A stretch of 64,000 bases of DNA from Desulfosporosinus sp049943955 (GCF_049943955.1 NZ_JBNFTW010000004.1:310001-374000), one strand, 5' to 3'; shown: positions 26,362 through 34,816, counted from the stretch's first letter. The notes: generated by a model from the sequence alone, not told the origin. Numbers and translations: made by a program.

Positions 26362-28098
26362 ATGGGTATCTACAAGCCTTATTTTAAGAAATACAAATTG
26401 TTATTTTTCACAGCGATAAGCTGCGTGTTTTTTGAGGCCCTCTGTGATTTGATGCAGCCGACAATCATGGCCCGCATCATTGACGAGGGAGTGAAAAACA
26501 GCCAAATGGCAACCGTGATAAAATTTGGGCTGCTGATGTTATTGATCACAGTAATTGGAGCATTTTTCGCGGGCACGAGGAGCGTCCTGGCAAGTAAGGT
26601 GTCTCAAAGCTTTGGAGCGGATTTACGCTATGATGTCTTTGCTAAGATTATCAAGTTTTCTGAAGTAAGTTCAGATAAGATTGAAAGCGGTTCGCTCATC
26701 ACTCGCATGACCAATGACATCTCCCAAGTAACCCAATTTATCAACGGCTTAATGAGAATCTTTTTTAAAGCGCCAATTACTTGCTTAGGAAGCATCATTC
26801 TGGCTGTCATGCTAAGCCGTCAGATGAGCTTAATCCTCTTTCTCGTCGTGATGATTGTGGCCGTTTTTATCGTTATCAGTATGAAACTGAGCTATGTCCG
26901 TTTTTCTAAAGTCCAATATGCCATTGATAAAGTAAATTCAGTGGTTCAGGAATATTTGATGGGTGTAAGACTCGTCAAAGCCTTTGGACGGTATGCGGAT
27001 GAGGAGGAAAAGTTCGACAGCGCCAATTCTGATCTGGCTGCAAAAACGTTGTCCTCCCAGGTTGTTATCGCCTATTTTTCCCCCCTTATGTCTCTAAGCA
27101 TTAATCTGGGGATTGCTCTGATTTTATATATTGGAAGCATACTCTATGGGCATGGGGATATCGAAGTCGGAAAAATAGCCGCCTTCATTAGCTATATGAC
27201 ACAGATCTTAGCCTCTCTGATCATGATCACGAACATTTTCAATGTCTTTGTCAGGACAAAAGCCTCCACGGAGCGAATCAATGAGGTACTGAACAGCGAG
27301 GAGGATTTTAAAGGTTCCGGTCAAACATCTGATCATCGTTCAGGAGAGCTTGAGTTTAAAAACGTAACCTTTGCCTATCCCAGCGGCAGCGGTCTGCCGA
27401 CGATCAAAAATCTCTCCTTTAAGATTAATTCAGGAGAAACCCTGGCAATTATTGGACCTACGGGCTCAGGAAAATCCACCCTCGTCTGGCTTTTCCTACA
27501 TTTTTATGACGTCCTGGAAGGCGCAATTTATTTTAATGGAAGGGATATTAAAACCCTTAACAGCGATAGCTTGAGAGAAAATATTGCCTTAGCACCGCAA
27601 AAGAGCATGCTTTTCTCTGGAACTGTTTTTGAAAATATAGCTTGGGGAAATCCCCAAGCCCCTAAAGAAGAAATTACCCAGGCAGCCCAGGCTGCCCAGG
27701 CAGACGGATTTATTCAAACTATGTCCGCTCAATACGACAGCAGTTTAGGTCAGGGGGGAGTAAATCTTTCGGGCGGCCAAAAGCAGCGTATTTCAATTGC
27801 CAGAGCCTTGGTAAAAAAAGCGCCTGTTTTGATTCTGGATGACTGCACGAGTGCTCTTGATGCCGTTACTGAAGCGAAGGTCAGAAGGGCAATCAATCAA
27901 GCCGAGAACCGCAGAACAGTAATCATGATAACGCAAAGGATAGGAACCGCAATGTTTGCCGATAAAATTCTTGTACTTGACAATGGATTAAACGTTGGCT
28001 TTGGCAGTCATCAAGAACTCCTGCAGTCCTGTAAAACCTATCAGGGAATTTTTGACTCGCAAATAGGCGGCGACTTGAAAGGGATTACGCATGGCTAA
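26362..28098 (+). CDS. ABC exporter half, degenerate nucleotide site
   Basis: The 578-residue half-transporter has six membrane helices (about 15-300) and a C-terminal ATPase: Walker A GPTGSGKS at 365-372, signature LSGGQ at 469-473 and Walker B LILDD at about 490-494. The catalytic Glu is replaced by Asp494, and the switch His by Gln525 (MITQRIG). In heterodimeric exporters such as TM287/288 this pattern marks the partner forming the degenerate site. It overlaps the next gene by eight bases, consistent with a heterodimer. Likely a lipid or multidrug exporter, co-located with the RND pump. Confidence 0.92.
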   Translation: MGIYKPYFKKYKLLFFTAISCVFFEALCDLMQPTIMARIIDEGVKNSQMATVIKFGLLMLLITVIGAFFAGTRSVLASKVSQSFGADLRYDVFAKIIKFSEVSSDKIESGSLITRMTNDISQVTQFINGLMRIFFKAPITCLGSIILAVMLSRQMSLILFLVVMIVAVFIVISMKLSYVRFSKVQYAIDKVNSVVQEYLMGVRLVKAFGRYADEEEKFDSANSDLAAKTLSSQVVIAYFSPLMSLSINLGIALILYIGSILYGHGDIEVGKIAAFISYMTQILASLIMITNIFNVFVRTKASTERINEVLNSEEDFKGSGQTSDHRSGELEFKNVTFAYPSGSGLPTIKNLSFKINSGETLAIIGPTGSGKSTLVWLFLHFYDVLEGAIYFNGRDIKTLNSDSLRENIALAPQKSMLFSGTVFENIAWGNPQAPKEEITQAAQAAQADGFIQTMSAQYDSSLGQGGVNLSGGQKQRISIARALVKKAPVLILDDCTSALDAVTEAKVRRAINQAENRRTVIMITQRIGTAMFADKILVLDNGLNVGFGSHQELLQSCKTYQGIFDSQIGGDLKGITHG

Positions 28099-29941
28099 GA
28101 GTAACAATAAAAGCTTTGAAAATATGCCTAACTTGGGCAGGATTGGCGGCGGAGGGCCAAGACGATTTGCTCCCACGGCAAAGCCGAAAAACACAAAAGC
28201 AACACTGCAAAGACTGCTGGGCATCTTTATGTTATGGCGAAGGTCCTTCTTTCTGTCAATCGCTTTAACAGTCACTTCCGCCACCGTCGCCTTATTTACC
28301 CCGCTTTTTTTAGGCAAGGCAATCAATACCTTCCATCCCCAAACCAATACGGTCGATAAATCATTATTGGCAGACTATATCCTGATTCTGGTGACATGTT
28401 ACCTTGCCGGCTGGTTTCTTGATACAGCCAATGGCATTCTGATGGCCAAGGTTACTCAAAAACTCGTTAAACACATTCGAACCGAGTTTTTTGCTAAGCT
28501 GCAGAACATCCCCCTGGATTTTTATGACACGAGATCACATGGGGACACTATGAGCAGGATTACTAATGATGTTGATAATATCAGCAGCACTATTTCCCAG
28601 ACGACGACTCAGCTTATCGCGAGCGTTTTTACTATCGCAGGTTCCTTTATTATGATGCTCGTCCTAAGCCCCATTTTGACGCTCGTTGCCATGATATCCA
28701 TACCACTGTTTTTCTTGTTAACCAAAACAATTACCAAACGCAGCCGAGGCTATTTTTTAGGGCAGCAGCAAAAGCTGGGTGCGTTAAACGGAGTAATTGA
28801 AGAGAGCATTAACGGTCTGAAGATGGTCAAAGCCTTTAACCGGCAGCAAAATGTTCTGACTGATTTTGGGAATACCAATCAGGAACTTTGTGATTATTCG
28901 ACAAAGGCTCAAATCTGGGCTGGTTTTATGATGCCGTTTATGAATGTTATTAATAACCTGAGCTTTGCTATCATTGCCTGTACAGGAGGAATATTGTCAG
29001 TTAAAGGAGTCATAACTGTTGGGGTGGTCGTAAGTTTTCTGACCTACTCTAAACAATTCGGTCAGCCTTTAAATAATATTGCCGGAATGTTTAATAACAT
29101 CCAGTCGGCCTTGGCCGGTGCGGAAAGAGTCTTTGAAATCATGGACGAAAAAGAAGAAGTCCCTGACCGGTCGGATATAAAAGAACTAACTGACCCTCAA
29201 GGAGCGGTAGAATTTCGTAATGTCACGTTTTTCTATAATCCCGGCAAACCGGTGTTAACGAATATCAACTTTAAAGTCAGCCCCGGTGAAGTTGTTGCTT
29301 TAGTCGGTGAAACAGGAGCAGGAAAAACGACGATTGTCAATTTATTAACTCGTTTTTATGAGCTGGACCAAGGGAAAATTCTCATTGACAACAGAGATAT
29401 TACGGAAATTGCCAGAAAAAACTTAAGAAGCTGTTTTTCAGTTGTCTTACAAGATACCTGTCTCTTTACAGGTACGATCTACGATAATATCCGTTATTCA
29501 AGACCTTCTGCCTCAGATGAGGAAGTCAAAGAAGCCGCTAAACTGGCTCATGCCGACGAATTTATCACCCGTTTGCCCAAAGGCTATGATACGATCGTAA
29601 CCGGCAGCACAGATAACCTTAGTCAAGGACAGCGCCAATTACTGGCTATCGCCCGGGCCATACTGTGCGACGCTCCGATTTTAATTCTTGATGAGGCTAC
29701 AAGCAGTGTTGATACCAAGACAGAAAAAGAAATTCAGCATGCGCTGTTGACTCTCATGAAAAATCGGACGAGCTTTTTAATTGCCCATCGACTTTCAACC
29801 ATTCGCGATGCTGACAAAATAATGGTTATCGGCAGCGGAAAAATATTGGAGAGCGGAACTCATGATGAACTCATGAAGCATAAAGGAGCTTATTATGAAA
29901 TGGTAATCAGCCAAATGGGCTATGAGGAAAATAACATCTAA
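28091..29941 (+). CDS. ABC exporter half, catalytic partner
   Basis: The 616-residue half-transporter begins with a roughly 45-residue Gly/Pro/Arg-rich cytoplasmic N-terminus, followed by six membrane helices and an ATPase domain. Walker A GETGAGKT is at 406-413, Walker B LILDE with Glu535, and switch His566 (IAHRLST), all canonical. The signature is LSQGQ (510-514) instead of LSGGQ. In the heterodimer this altered signature would complete the degenerate site, while the upstream partner's LSGGQ completes the active one. The pair therefore has one working and one structural ATP site. Confidence 0.92.
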   Translation: MAKSNNKSFENMPNLGRIGGGGPRRFAPTAKPKNTKATLQRLLGIFMLWRRSFFLSIALTVTSATVALFTPLFLGKAINTFHPQTNTVDKSLLADYILILVTCYLAGWFLDTANGILMAKVTQKLVKHIRTEFFAKLQNIPLDFYDTRSHGDTMSRITNDVDNISSTISQTTTQLIASVFTIAGSFIMMLVLSPILTLVAMISIPLFFLLTKTITKRSRGYFLGQQQKLGALNGVIEESINGLKMVKAFNRQQNVLTDFGNTNQELCDYSTKAQIWAGFMMPFMNVINNLSFAIIACTGGILSVKGVITVGVVVSFLTYSKQFGQPLNNIAGMFNNIQSALAGAERVFEIMDEKEEVPDRSDIKELTDPQGAVEFRNVTFFYNPGKPVLTNINFKVSPGEVVALVGETGAGKTTIVNLLTRFYELDQGKILIDNRDITEIARKNLRSCFSVVLQDTCLFTGTIYDNIRYSRPSASDEEVKEAAKLAHADEFITRLPKGYDTIVTGSTDNLSQGQRQLLAIARAILCDAPILILDEATSSVDTKTEKEIQHALLTLMKNRTSFLIAHRLSTIRDADKIMVIGSGKILESGTHDELMKHKGAYYEMVISQMGYEENNI

Positions 29942-29988
29942 AGCAAATTAGGGGCTGCCGCAAAATGCCTAAGCGCTCCTCATGTAAT

Positions 29989-30039
29989 AAAACCCTGCAT
30001 AACTAGTGGTTTAAATTATCCACTGATATGCAGGGTTTT
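29989..30039 (+). terminator. Terminator of the export cluster
   Basis: Perfect 12-base arms AAAACCCTGCAT/ATGCAGGGTTTT (29989-30000 and 30028-30039) enclose a further AGTGG/CCACT pairing. The right arm ends in TTTT. Confidence 0.85.
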
Positions 30040-30103
30040 ACTTATAAAAACGTATAAATAGTCACCATGCAACGGTCCCGCTTATATCTTAAGGAGACAT
30101 TTG

Positions 30104-30150
30104 CAATATTACATGTAATGTAATATTATATTACAAAAAGTGTAATATTG
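30104..30150. promoter_or_regulatory. Clustered GTAATATT palindromes before the ATPase gene
   Basis: CAATATTAC (30104-30112) and its complement GTAATATTG (30142-30150) frame a run of overlapping smaller palindromes of the same ATTAC/GTAAT words. The cluster ends at the ribosome binding site of the next gene, so it is a candidate operator or an RNA hairpin that could mask translation. Confidence 0.5.
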
Positions 30151-30161
30151 AGGTGAAGAGT

Positions 30162-31295
30162 ATGCCAGGCAGGCTATTCCCATTAGGTGGTCCTGTATCA
30201 GAAAAGGATATCGTGGATCGCGCAGAGTTTTTGAGTTCACTCGAAAGGCGTCTAACCGAAGGCCAGAGCATTATGTTAGCCGGCCCTCGGCGGATTGGCA
30301 AAACTTCTTTGGCACTGGAGGTAATAAGGCGAATCAAGAGCAATGAACACTATGTGGCTTTTGTAGATTTGTTCCGTTATAACACTAAAAGGGAATTGTC
30401 TCTCGCGATCATCAATGCGTGTTTAGAGAATCGCAGCGGGATCAGCAAAACAACTGCCGCCTTAAAAGACGGCCTTAAGAAGATTACGGGAGCAGCAAAG
30501 CTTACGGCGAAACTGCAGGACCTTGAGGTTGCTTTTGGTTTACCCAGTGAAAGCAAGAGTGATGATGAGCTCTTTAATTATGCCCTTGAACTTTCGGAAG
30601 TCCTTGCCCAAAAAGATAAGAAACATATGATCCTGGTCTTCGATGAATTTCAAGAAGTTGTTCGGATTGCCGGTGAAGAAGCACTCAAGGTCATGCGCTC
30701 CTACTTCCAAGTACACCAACATGTTGCTTATCTTTTCCTCGGATCTAAAGAAGGCATGATGAATACCATTTTTGGCGATAAGAGACAAGCCTTTTATCGT
30801 TTTGCGACAATTTTACCGATTCCTTCGGTTCCGTCAGAGGCCTGGGTGGAGTATATAACTGGTAAATTCCAAGCACAAACTATTACACTGAATGACCGTG
30901 TGATTTCGGAGATCCTCACATTAAGCGGCGGACATCCTCAGGATACAATGCTTCTATGTTCCGAAATATATTACTCTTTGCTCGAAGCTGGGGTAAAGAA
31001 CTTGAGCCTGGATTTTGTGAGGCTTGGTTATGAAAGGGCGCTGCTGTCATTATCTCCGGTCTTTGATGAGCTTCTGGATGAGTTAGGCAGTTTAGGCAAT
31101 TCTCGTCGCGTTTTGGTTAGTTTAGCGAAAGGGCTTCATATTTACTCCGGGCTGAGTGGGAATCCCAACGACATTAAGAGGGCCGTCGATCTGCTCATTG
31201 ACAAAGCAATAATCGAAAAAACCGGGCGTGGTGCTTATCAATTTGTAGAGCCGATGCTTAAAGATTACCTTAATCGACGAATCGAGGGCTATTAG
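30162..31295 (+). CDS. AAA-type ATPase of the archaeal-ATPase-like group
   Basis: The 377-residue protein has Walker A GPRRIGKT (41-48), Walker B MILVFDEFQE with Asp161 and Glu162, and FLGSKEGMM after it as probable sensor strand. The C-terminal part (about 270-377) looks like a winged-helix region. This is the layout of PF01637-like ATPases of the STAND/MNS class, often found as single genes in bacteria and mobile regions. No nuclease, protease or toxin domain is fused to it, and no partner gene is obvious. ATG 30162 is chosen over GTG 30153 because GAGGTGA is just upstream. Function unknown. Confidence 0.78.
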   Translation: MPGRLFPLGGPVSEKDIVDRAEFLSSLERRLTEGQSIMLAGPRRIGKTSLALEVIRRIKSNEHYVAFVDLFRYNTKRELSLAIINACLENRSGISKTTAALKDGLKKITGAAKLTAKLQDLEVAFGLPSESKSDDELFNYALELSEVLAQKDKKHMILVFDEFQEVVRIAGEEALKVMRSYFQVHQHVAYLFLGSKEGMMNTIFGDKRQAFYRFATILPIPSVPSEAWVEYITGKFQAQTITLNDRVISEILTLSGGHPQDTMLLCSEIYYSLLEAGVKNLSLDFVRLGYERALLSLSPVFDELLDELGSLGNSRRVLVSLAKGLHIYSGLSGNPNDIKRAVDLLIDKAIIEKTGRGAYQFVEPMLKDYLNRRIEGY

Positions 31296-31369
31296 CCTTC
31301 AATCGAAAACAGCCTGCCTGCAACAGACAGGCCGCTGCCGATTAATAATAAGATGATTATCAATTTCAT
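31292..31369 (-). CDS. Possible 25-residue hydrophobic peptide
   Basis: The frame reads MKLIIILLLIGSG then LSVAGRLFSIEG, with an apolar stretch that could span a membrane. It overlaps the end of the ATPase gene by four bases on the opposite strand. AGGATGTGAG lies upstream as a modest ribosome binding site. It resembles the candidate at 10461-10529 in its first five residues. Confidence 0.3.
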   Translation of the reverse strand: MKLIIILLLIGSGLSVAGRLFSIEG

Positions 31370-31524
31370 TTTTCTCACATCCTACATGGTTCTTATTATA
31401 TTTATTAGTAGGTTTTCTTCATGGATATGGAATATCCTTCCAATCTTATTCTTTATGGTTTTTCGACATTAGCGAACACGTGCAAAGCTCCTAGCCCATA
31501 ACAAATGCTATCGCTCTGAAGACT

Positions 31525-31590
31525 GGACTCTACCCCCACCGAAGCAAGGTATGGGAACCACTCTCACTTGAAGAAGTGGGAGTCTTAGGA
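31525..31590 (-). repeat. Dispersed repeat, copy E (hairpin 1 half)
   Basis: This is nearly identical to 21595-21654 (about 57 of 60 bases), carrying the CCACTCTCACTT/AAGTGGGAGT hairpin and the CTACCCCCACCGAAGC block. Hairpin 2 is not preserved on its left. It lies directly before the ytrA-like promoter. Confidence 0.8.
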
Positions 31591-31611
31591 TTGGATGAAT
31601 CAATGTTTATG

Positions 31612-31661
31612 TTGAAAAATAACGTCAGGTACTATATACTACATTACATCAGTAATGTACT
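31612..31661 (+). promoter_or_regulatory. Promoter with overlapping palindromic operator
   Basis: TTGAAA (31612-31617), 17 bases, then TATACT (31635-31640) is a near-consensus promoter. TACATTAC (31640-31647) and GTAATGTA (31652-31659) form a palindrome over the start of transcription. YtrA-type GntR repressors bind such sites in front of their own operon. Confidence 0.75.
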
Positions 31662-31698
31662 ACATAGGCCTAATATCTCTAATTTGGGAAGTGAGAAT

Positions 31699-32085
31699 GT
31701 GATCCTTAATTCCGACAGTATGAAACCTATCTACATTCAAATATCCGAATGGCTGGAAACAGAAATTTTGCGGGCTAACCTTAAAGAGGAGGAGCGTATT
31801 TACTCGCAATACCAACTGGCAGAAATGTTTAACATTAATCCTGCTACTGCAGCCAAAGGGCTCAATATTCTCGTGGATGAAACGATTGCTTTTAAGAAGC
31901 GAGGCTTGGGTCTGTTTGTAGCACCGAATGCCAAACAGTTTATTCTTCAAAAGCGCAGAAGCCAGGTTTTAAAACAGATGATTAACGAACTTGTTCTTGA
32001 AGCGAAGCACCTGGATGTTAAAGAGACTGAATTAATGGATTTGATACACCAGGTTTTCAAGGAGATTGAGGAGGATAAAGAATGA
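31699..32085 (+). CDS. GntR-family regulator, YtrA subfamily
   Basis: The 128-residue protein begins MILNSDSMKPIYIQISEWLE and has a GntR winged helix: IYSQYQLAEMFNINPATAAKGL (about 38-59, given for location) and wing FKKRGLGLFV. The short C-terminal part (about 75-128) matches the YtrA subfamily, which precedes ABC transporter genes. GTG 31699 is chosen because GGGAAGTGAG lies upstream, and any earlier start would lie within the promoter at 31612-31661. The stop overlaps the ATPase start (ATGA). Confidence 0.88.
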   Translation: MILNSDSMKPIYIQISEWLETEILRANLKEEERIYSQYQLAEMFNINPATAAKGLNILVDETIAFKKRGLGLFVAPNAKQFILQKRRSQVLKQMINELVLEAKHLDVKETELMDLIHQVFKEIEEDKE

Positions 32086-32978
32086 CAGTTATTCAGGGGG
32101 AGAACCTTACCAAATCTTATGGCAAAATTTCAGCCTTAGATAATCTGACCTTCCAAATCGAAGAAAATAAACTCACTGGCCTAATCGGCAGAAATGGTGC
32201 GGGAAAAACAACGCTGCTGAAACTCATAGCCGGGTACTTGAAGCCCAGCCGGGGGGAGATCAACGTGTTTTCTCAGAATCCCTTTGACAGTCTTCAGGTC
32301 GCTGCCAATATCATCTTCATCGACAACCAGATGGTTTTTCCCGCTGCTTTTAGGCTCGATGATATCTTAACCGAAGTTGCTCACTTCTATCAAAATTGGA
32401 ACGCAAAACTTGCTCACGGATTATTTGACTACTTTTCCTTCAATCCCAAGCAGCGTCATAGCAGCTTATCTAAGGGCAATCAGAGTACATTCAACATGAT
32501 TATCGGCCTTGCTGCCCGTTGCCCGCTGACCATTTTTGATGAACCGACAAGCGGGATGGACTCCGCTGTGCGCAAAGACTTTTATCGGGCCTTACTTAAG
32601 GACTACCTGGAATATCCTCGCACTATAATCCTTTCGAGCCACTTGCTGAGTGAAGTGGAGGATATTTTGGAAGATATTCTTCTTCTCAGGGACGGGACTA
32701 AATGCCTGCACCAATCTGTGCTTGAGCTTAAAGAATATGCTCTTGGTCTTAAGGGACCAAAGCAAAAGGTTTTAGAAGGGCTGAAGGGGCAGGAAATTCT
32801 ACATACTGAGGAGTTCGCCCAGGGGAGTTTGTATGCAGTGATTAGAAATCAAGGGTTAACCTCTCAACAATTCCATAAACAGGCGGATCTTGAACTTCTG
32901 CCGGTATCACTGGAAGACTTGTGTATCTACTTAACAGGCAATGTCAAAGGGGGGATTGACTATGTCTTTAAGCAATAA
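32082..32978 (+). CDS. ABC transporter ATPase of YtrA-type operon
   Basis: The 298-residue protein has Walker A GRNGAGKT (36-43), Walker B LTIFDEPTSGMD with Glu154, and switch His in LSSHLLSEVEDI. The signature reads LSKGN (129-133) instead of LSGGQ, as in other YtrB-like ATPases. The C-terminal 80 residues form an accessory domain. With the following membrane proteins it forms an ABC-2-like transporter of unknown substrate. In other Firmicutes such operons respond to cell-wall-active agents, which is family knowledge only. Confidence 0.88.
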   Translation: MTVIQGENLTKSYGKISALDNLTFQIEENKLTGLIGRNGAGKTTLLKLIAGYLKPSRGEINVFSQNPFDSLQVAANIIFIDNQMVFPAAFRLDDILTEVAHFYQNWNAKLAHGLFDYFSFNPKQRHSSLSKGNQSTFNMIIGLAARCPLTIFDEPTSGMDSAVRKDFYRALLKDYLEYPRTIILSSHLLSEVEDILEDILLLRDGTKCLHQSVLELKEYALGLKGPKQKVLEGLKGQEILHTEEFAQGSLYAVIRNQGLTSQQFHKQADLELLPVSLEDLCIYLTGNVKGGIDYVFKQ

Positions 32979-33693
32979 TGTATTATCGGTCGCTTCTCGA
33001 CAGTATGTCTACAAGTTAAAGGCCAATACTTCCGGGGTCTATTCTTTGATCTTTATTCAAGTCCTAGCTTTGTTGTTTTCCCTCAGCGGAATTCAGAGCA
33101 TGTCCAGTGCTTCTGATACGTTGAGGGTTGATGTTAAATATTATTCCGGAGATATAATGATTGCGTTTACATTTATTTGGATTTTTTTTATGGCCTTAAG
33201 ATTGACATCAATCAATTCTAAAACCATGGATTTTACTCTTGTAACGAACCGATTATCAAGTCATTTGTCTAACGTGGGTCTATTGCTGACGACAATAGTT
33301 TTCGGTGGCATATCCTCATCTTTAATGAGCTTTGTGCTTAAAATCATGATGTATTTCGCTTTTGATCGCCCTCAGATAGGGGTTAACGGTTTCTACCCGG
33401 TTGTTTCGGACATTTTGTTAGGGATTATCACGACAGCCCTCTATATGACCCTAATTGCTTCTATGGGCTATCTGTTAGGAATCTTAATTCAGATCCATGT
33501 GCTCTTTGTAGTACTCTACCCGGCGGCTCTCTTCGGACTGCAAAAAGTAAATCCGCAAGTTTTAAAGCTATCCTTTGATTTCTTTGCCTCCGAAACGTCG
33601 CCGTTAATATTTGCTATAAGAATTATTCTTTCGTCTCTAATAGTGTTTTCCCTCAGTTGTTTGCTTTCCAATCGCATGGAGGTGAGAAAATGA
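32962..33693 (+). CDS. ABC-2-like membrane permease
   Basis: The product (243 residues from ATG 32962) is strongly hydrophobic with about six membrane segments and no large soluble domain. GGGGG lies upstream of the chosen ATG, and the gene overlaps the ATPase gene by 17 bases. No specific family signature was recognised; its role as permease rests on topology and position. Its stop overlaps the next gene (ATGA). Confidence 0.78.
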   Translation: MSLSNNVLSVASRQYVYKLKANTSGVYSLIFIQVLALLFSLSGIQSMSSASDTLRVDVKYYSGDIMIAFTFIWIFFMALRLTSINSKTMDFTLVTNRLSSHLSNVGLLLTTIVFGGISSSLMSFVLKIMMYFAFDRPQIGVNGFYPVVSDILLGIITTALYMTLIASMGYLLGILIQIHVLFVVLYPAALFGLQKVNPQVLKLSFDFFASETSPLIFAIRIILSSLIVFSLSCLLSNRMEVRK

Positions 33694-34403
33694 GTATTAT
33701 TGGTCTTCCCATAGCTGTTGCCATTTTGGTTGTTGCAATTATGCTGGCGAGGAAACTTGGAACTATAGTTGTGACCTTTATGAGCTGGCGAAAAAGTGCG
33801 ATTATAGCAGGCGTTTATCTCCTTGGCCTGATCTTATCCGTTGTGATTGCAGCGGTATTGCCCAATCATGGTTTTGGATTGATGGAGAGAAGCCATACAG
33901 GGGGGAGTTTACAAAAAGGAAATGTATCGACTATCTCCTACACTATTAGAACCCAGAATGACTTTGAGAGGCAGCCAGGGCTGTATTTGAACAGCCGGCA
34001 GACATTTAAAATAGATCAAAGGGCAGTAAAACTGGGTTTTGCACCGAACCCGGGACACTTTCAAATTTATGTTGAGCAGAAAGAGACGGATGACGGCAAG
34101 ATTGATGTTTTGACCTATTGTACCCCTTCTTATATTGGAGATACTGATTATACAAAACTGCTTCAGCCTCCCAAAGTTATCTCTCAGGATGGATCATTAG
34201 TAATAGAACCTGTTCGACAAACGTTAACACTTAGATTATTCAAGTCGAATTTTACTCAGAGTCAATTTGAAGGAAAAAATGCGGTGAACTTGCACAATTT
34301 TTTAAGCTCAAGTTTCGGTTGGGGTGAAGTTTTATTGAGAGTTCCAAAGAGTACGAAGATCGATAAAGGGCAAAATTACTTGCAATACCTCGATAAGGAT
34401 TAA
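33690..34403 (+). CDS. Membrane protein of YtrA-type operon, unknown function
   Basis: The 237-residue protein has two N-terminal membrane spans (about 5-20 and 38-58) and a soluble C-terminal part of about 170 residues, probably extracytoplasmic. I do not recognise the domain. It contains LQPPKVISQDGSLVIEPVR and ends YLQYLDKD. GGAGGTGA is seven bases before the ATG, which overlaps the permease stop. It is probably an accessory subunit of the transporter. Confidence 0.72.
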   Translation: MSIIGLPIAVAILVVAIMLARKLGTIVVTFMSWRKSAIIAGVYLLGLILSVVIAAVLPNHGFGLMERSHTGGSLQKGNVSTISYTIRTQNDFERQPGLYLNSRQTFKIDQRAVKLGFAPNPGHFQIYVEQKETDDGKIDVLTYCTPSYIGDTDYTKLLQPPKVISQDGSLVIEPVRQTLTLRLFKSNFTQSQFEGKNAVNLHNFLSSSFGWGEVLLRVPKSTKIDKGQNYLQYLDKD

Positions 34404-34594
34404 CAGTGATTCAGATTAAGTTAGGATAAGGATTCAGATAATGATTGATAATAATATTGATATAAATATATTCATATTAATATAGTCGTGGAGATTAATA
34501 TCAATTGCAGTAAAATCTATAAACTTGATCCAGTTTTTAAGTGAGGCAGTGTAAAAACTTAACTCAAAAAATTCGAAGTGGGTGGCAGATAGCC

Positions 34595-34642
34595 AAGGCG
34601 TTCTCGCTCAACTAGTATAGTGGAGTGAGAACGCCTTTATTT
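34595..34642 (+). terminator. Terminator of the YtrA-type operon
   Basis: Perfect 11-base arms AAGGCGTTCTC/GAGAACGCCTT (34595-34605 and 34627-34637) are followed by TATTTAA. The 190 bases between the last stop and the hairpin are AT-rich with no feature seen. Confidence 0.75.
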
Positions 34643-34650
34643 AAAGATTA

Positions 34651-34690
34651 TGAAGCCCCAATGTTCAGCTTTAGCTGAACAAGTTCCCTG
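34651..34690 (+). repeat. Dispersed repeat, copy F (hairpin 2 half)
   Basis: TGAAGCCCCAATG followed by the perfect palindrome GTTCAGCTTTAGCTGAAC (34663-34680) matches the distal half of the family. Hairpin 1 is absent. Confidence 0.65.
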
Positions 34691-34710
34691 GGTGTGACTT
34701 TTATCACACC
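34691..34710. promoter_or_regulatory. CRP/FNR-family binding palindrome before hcp
   Basis: GGTGTGA and TCACACC flank six bases, giving a perfect TGTGA-N6-TCACA site 107 bases before hcp. A -10-like TAAACT at 34753-34758 would place the site centre about 64 bases before transcription start, a class I activation distance. hcp genes are commonly controlled by CRP/FNR-type regulators such as HcpR. Confidence 0.75.
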
Positions 34711-34816
34711 AAAAGACTTGTCTCGGTCACAGTGTTTTCCCCTAATTTGCTTTAAACTTACTATTGTCAGGTTGAGTTAAGACAAAACTTTAAATAAAAT
34801 TTAGGGGGAACAACGA

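Noticed and set aside
31576..31698. Upstream extension of the GntR-type regulator
   Set aside because: The segment contains its promoter and operator; the GntR domain begins after GTG 31699.
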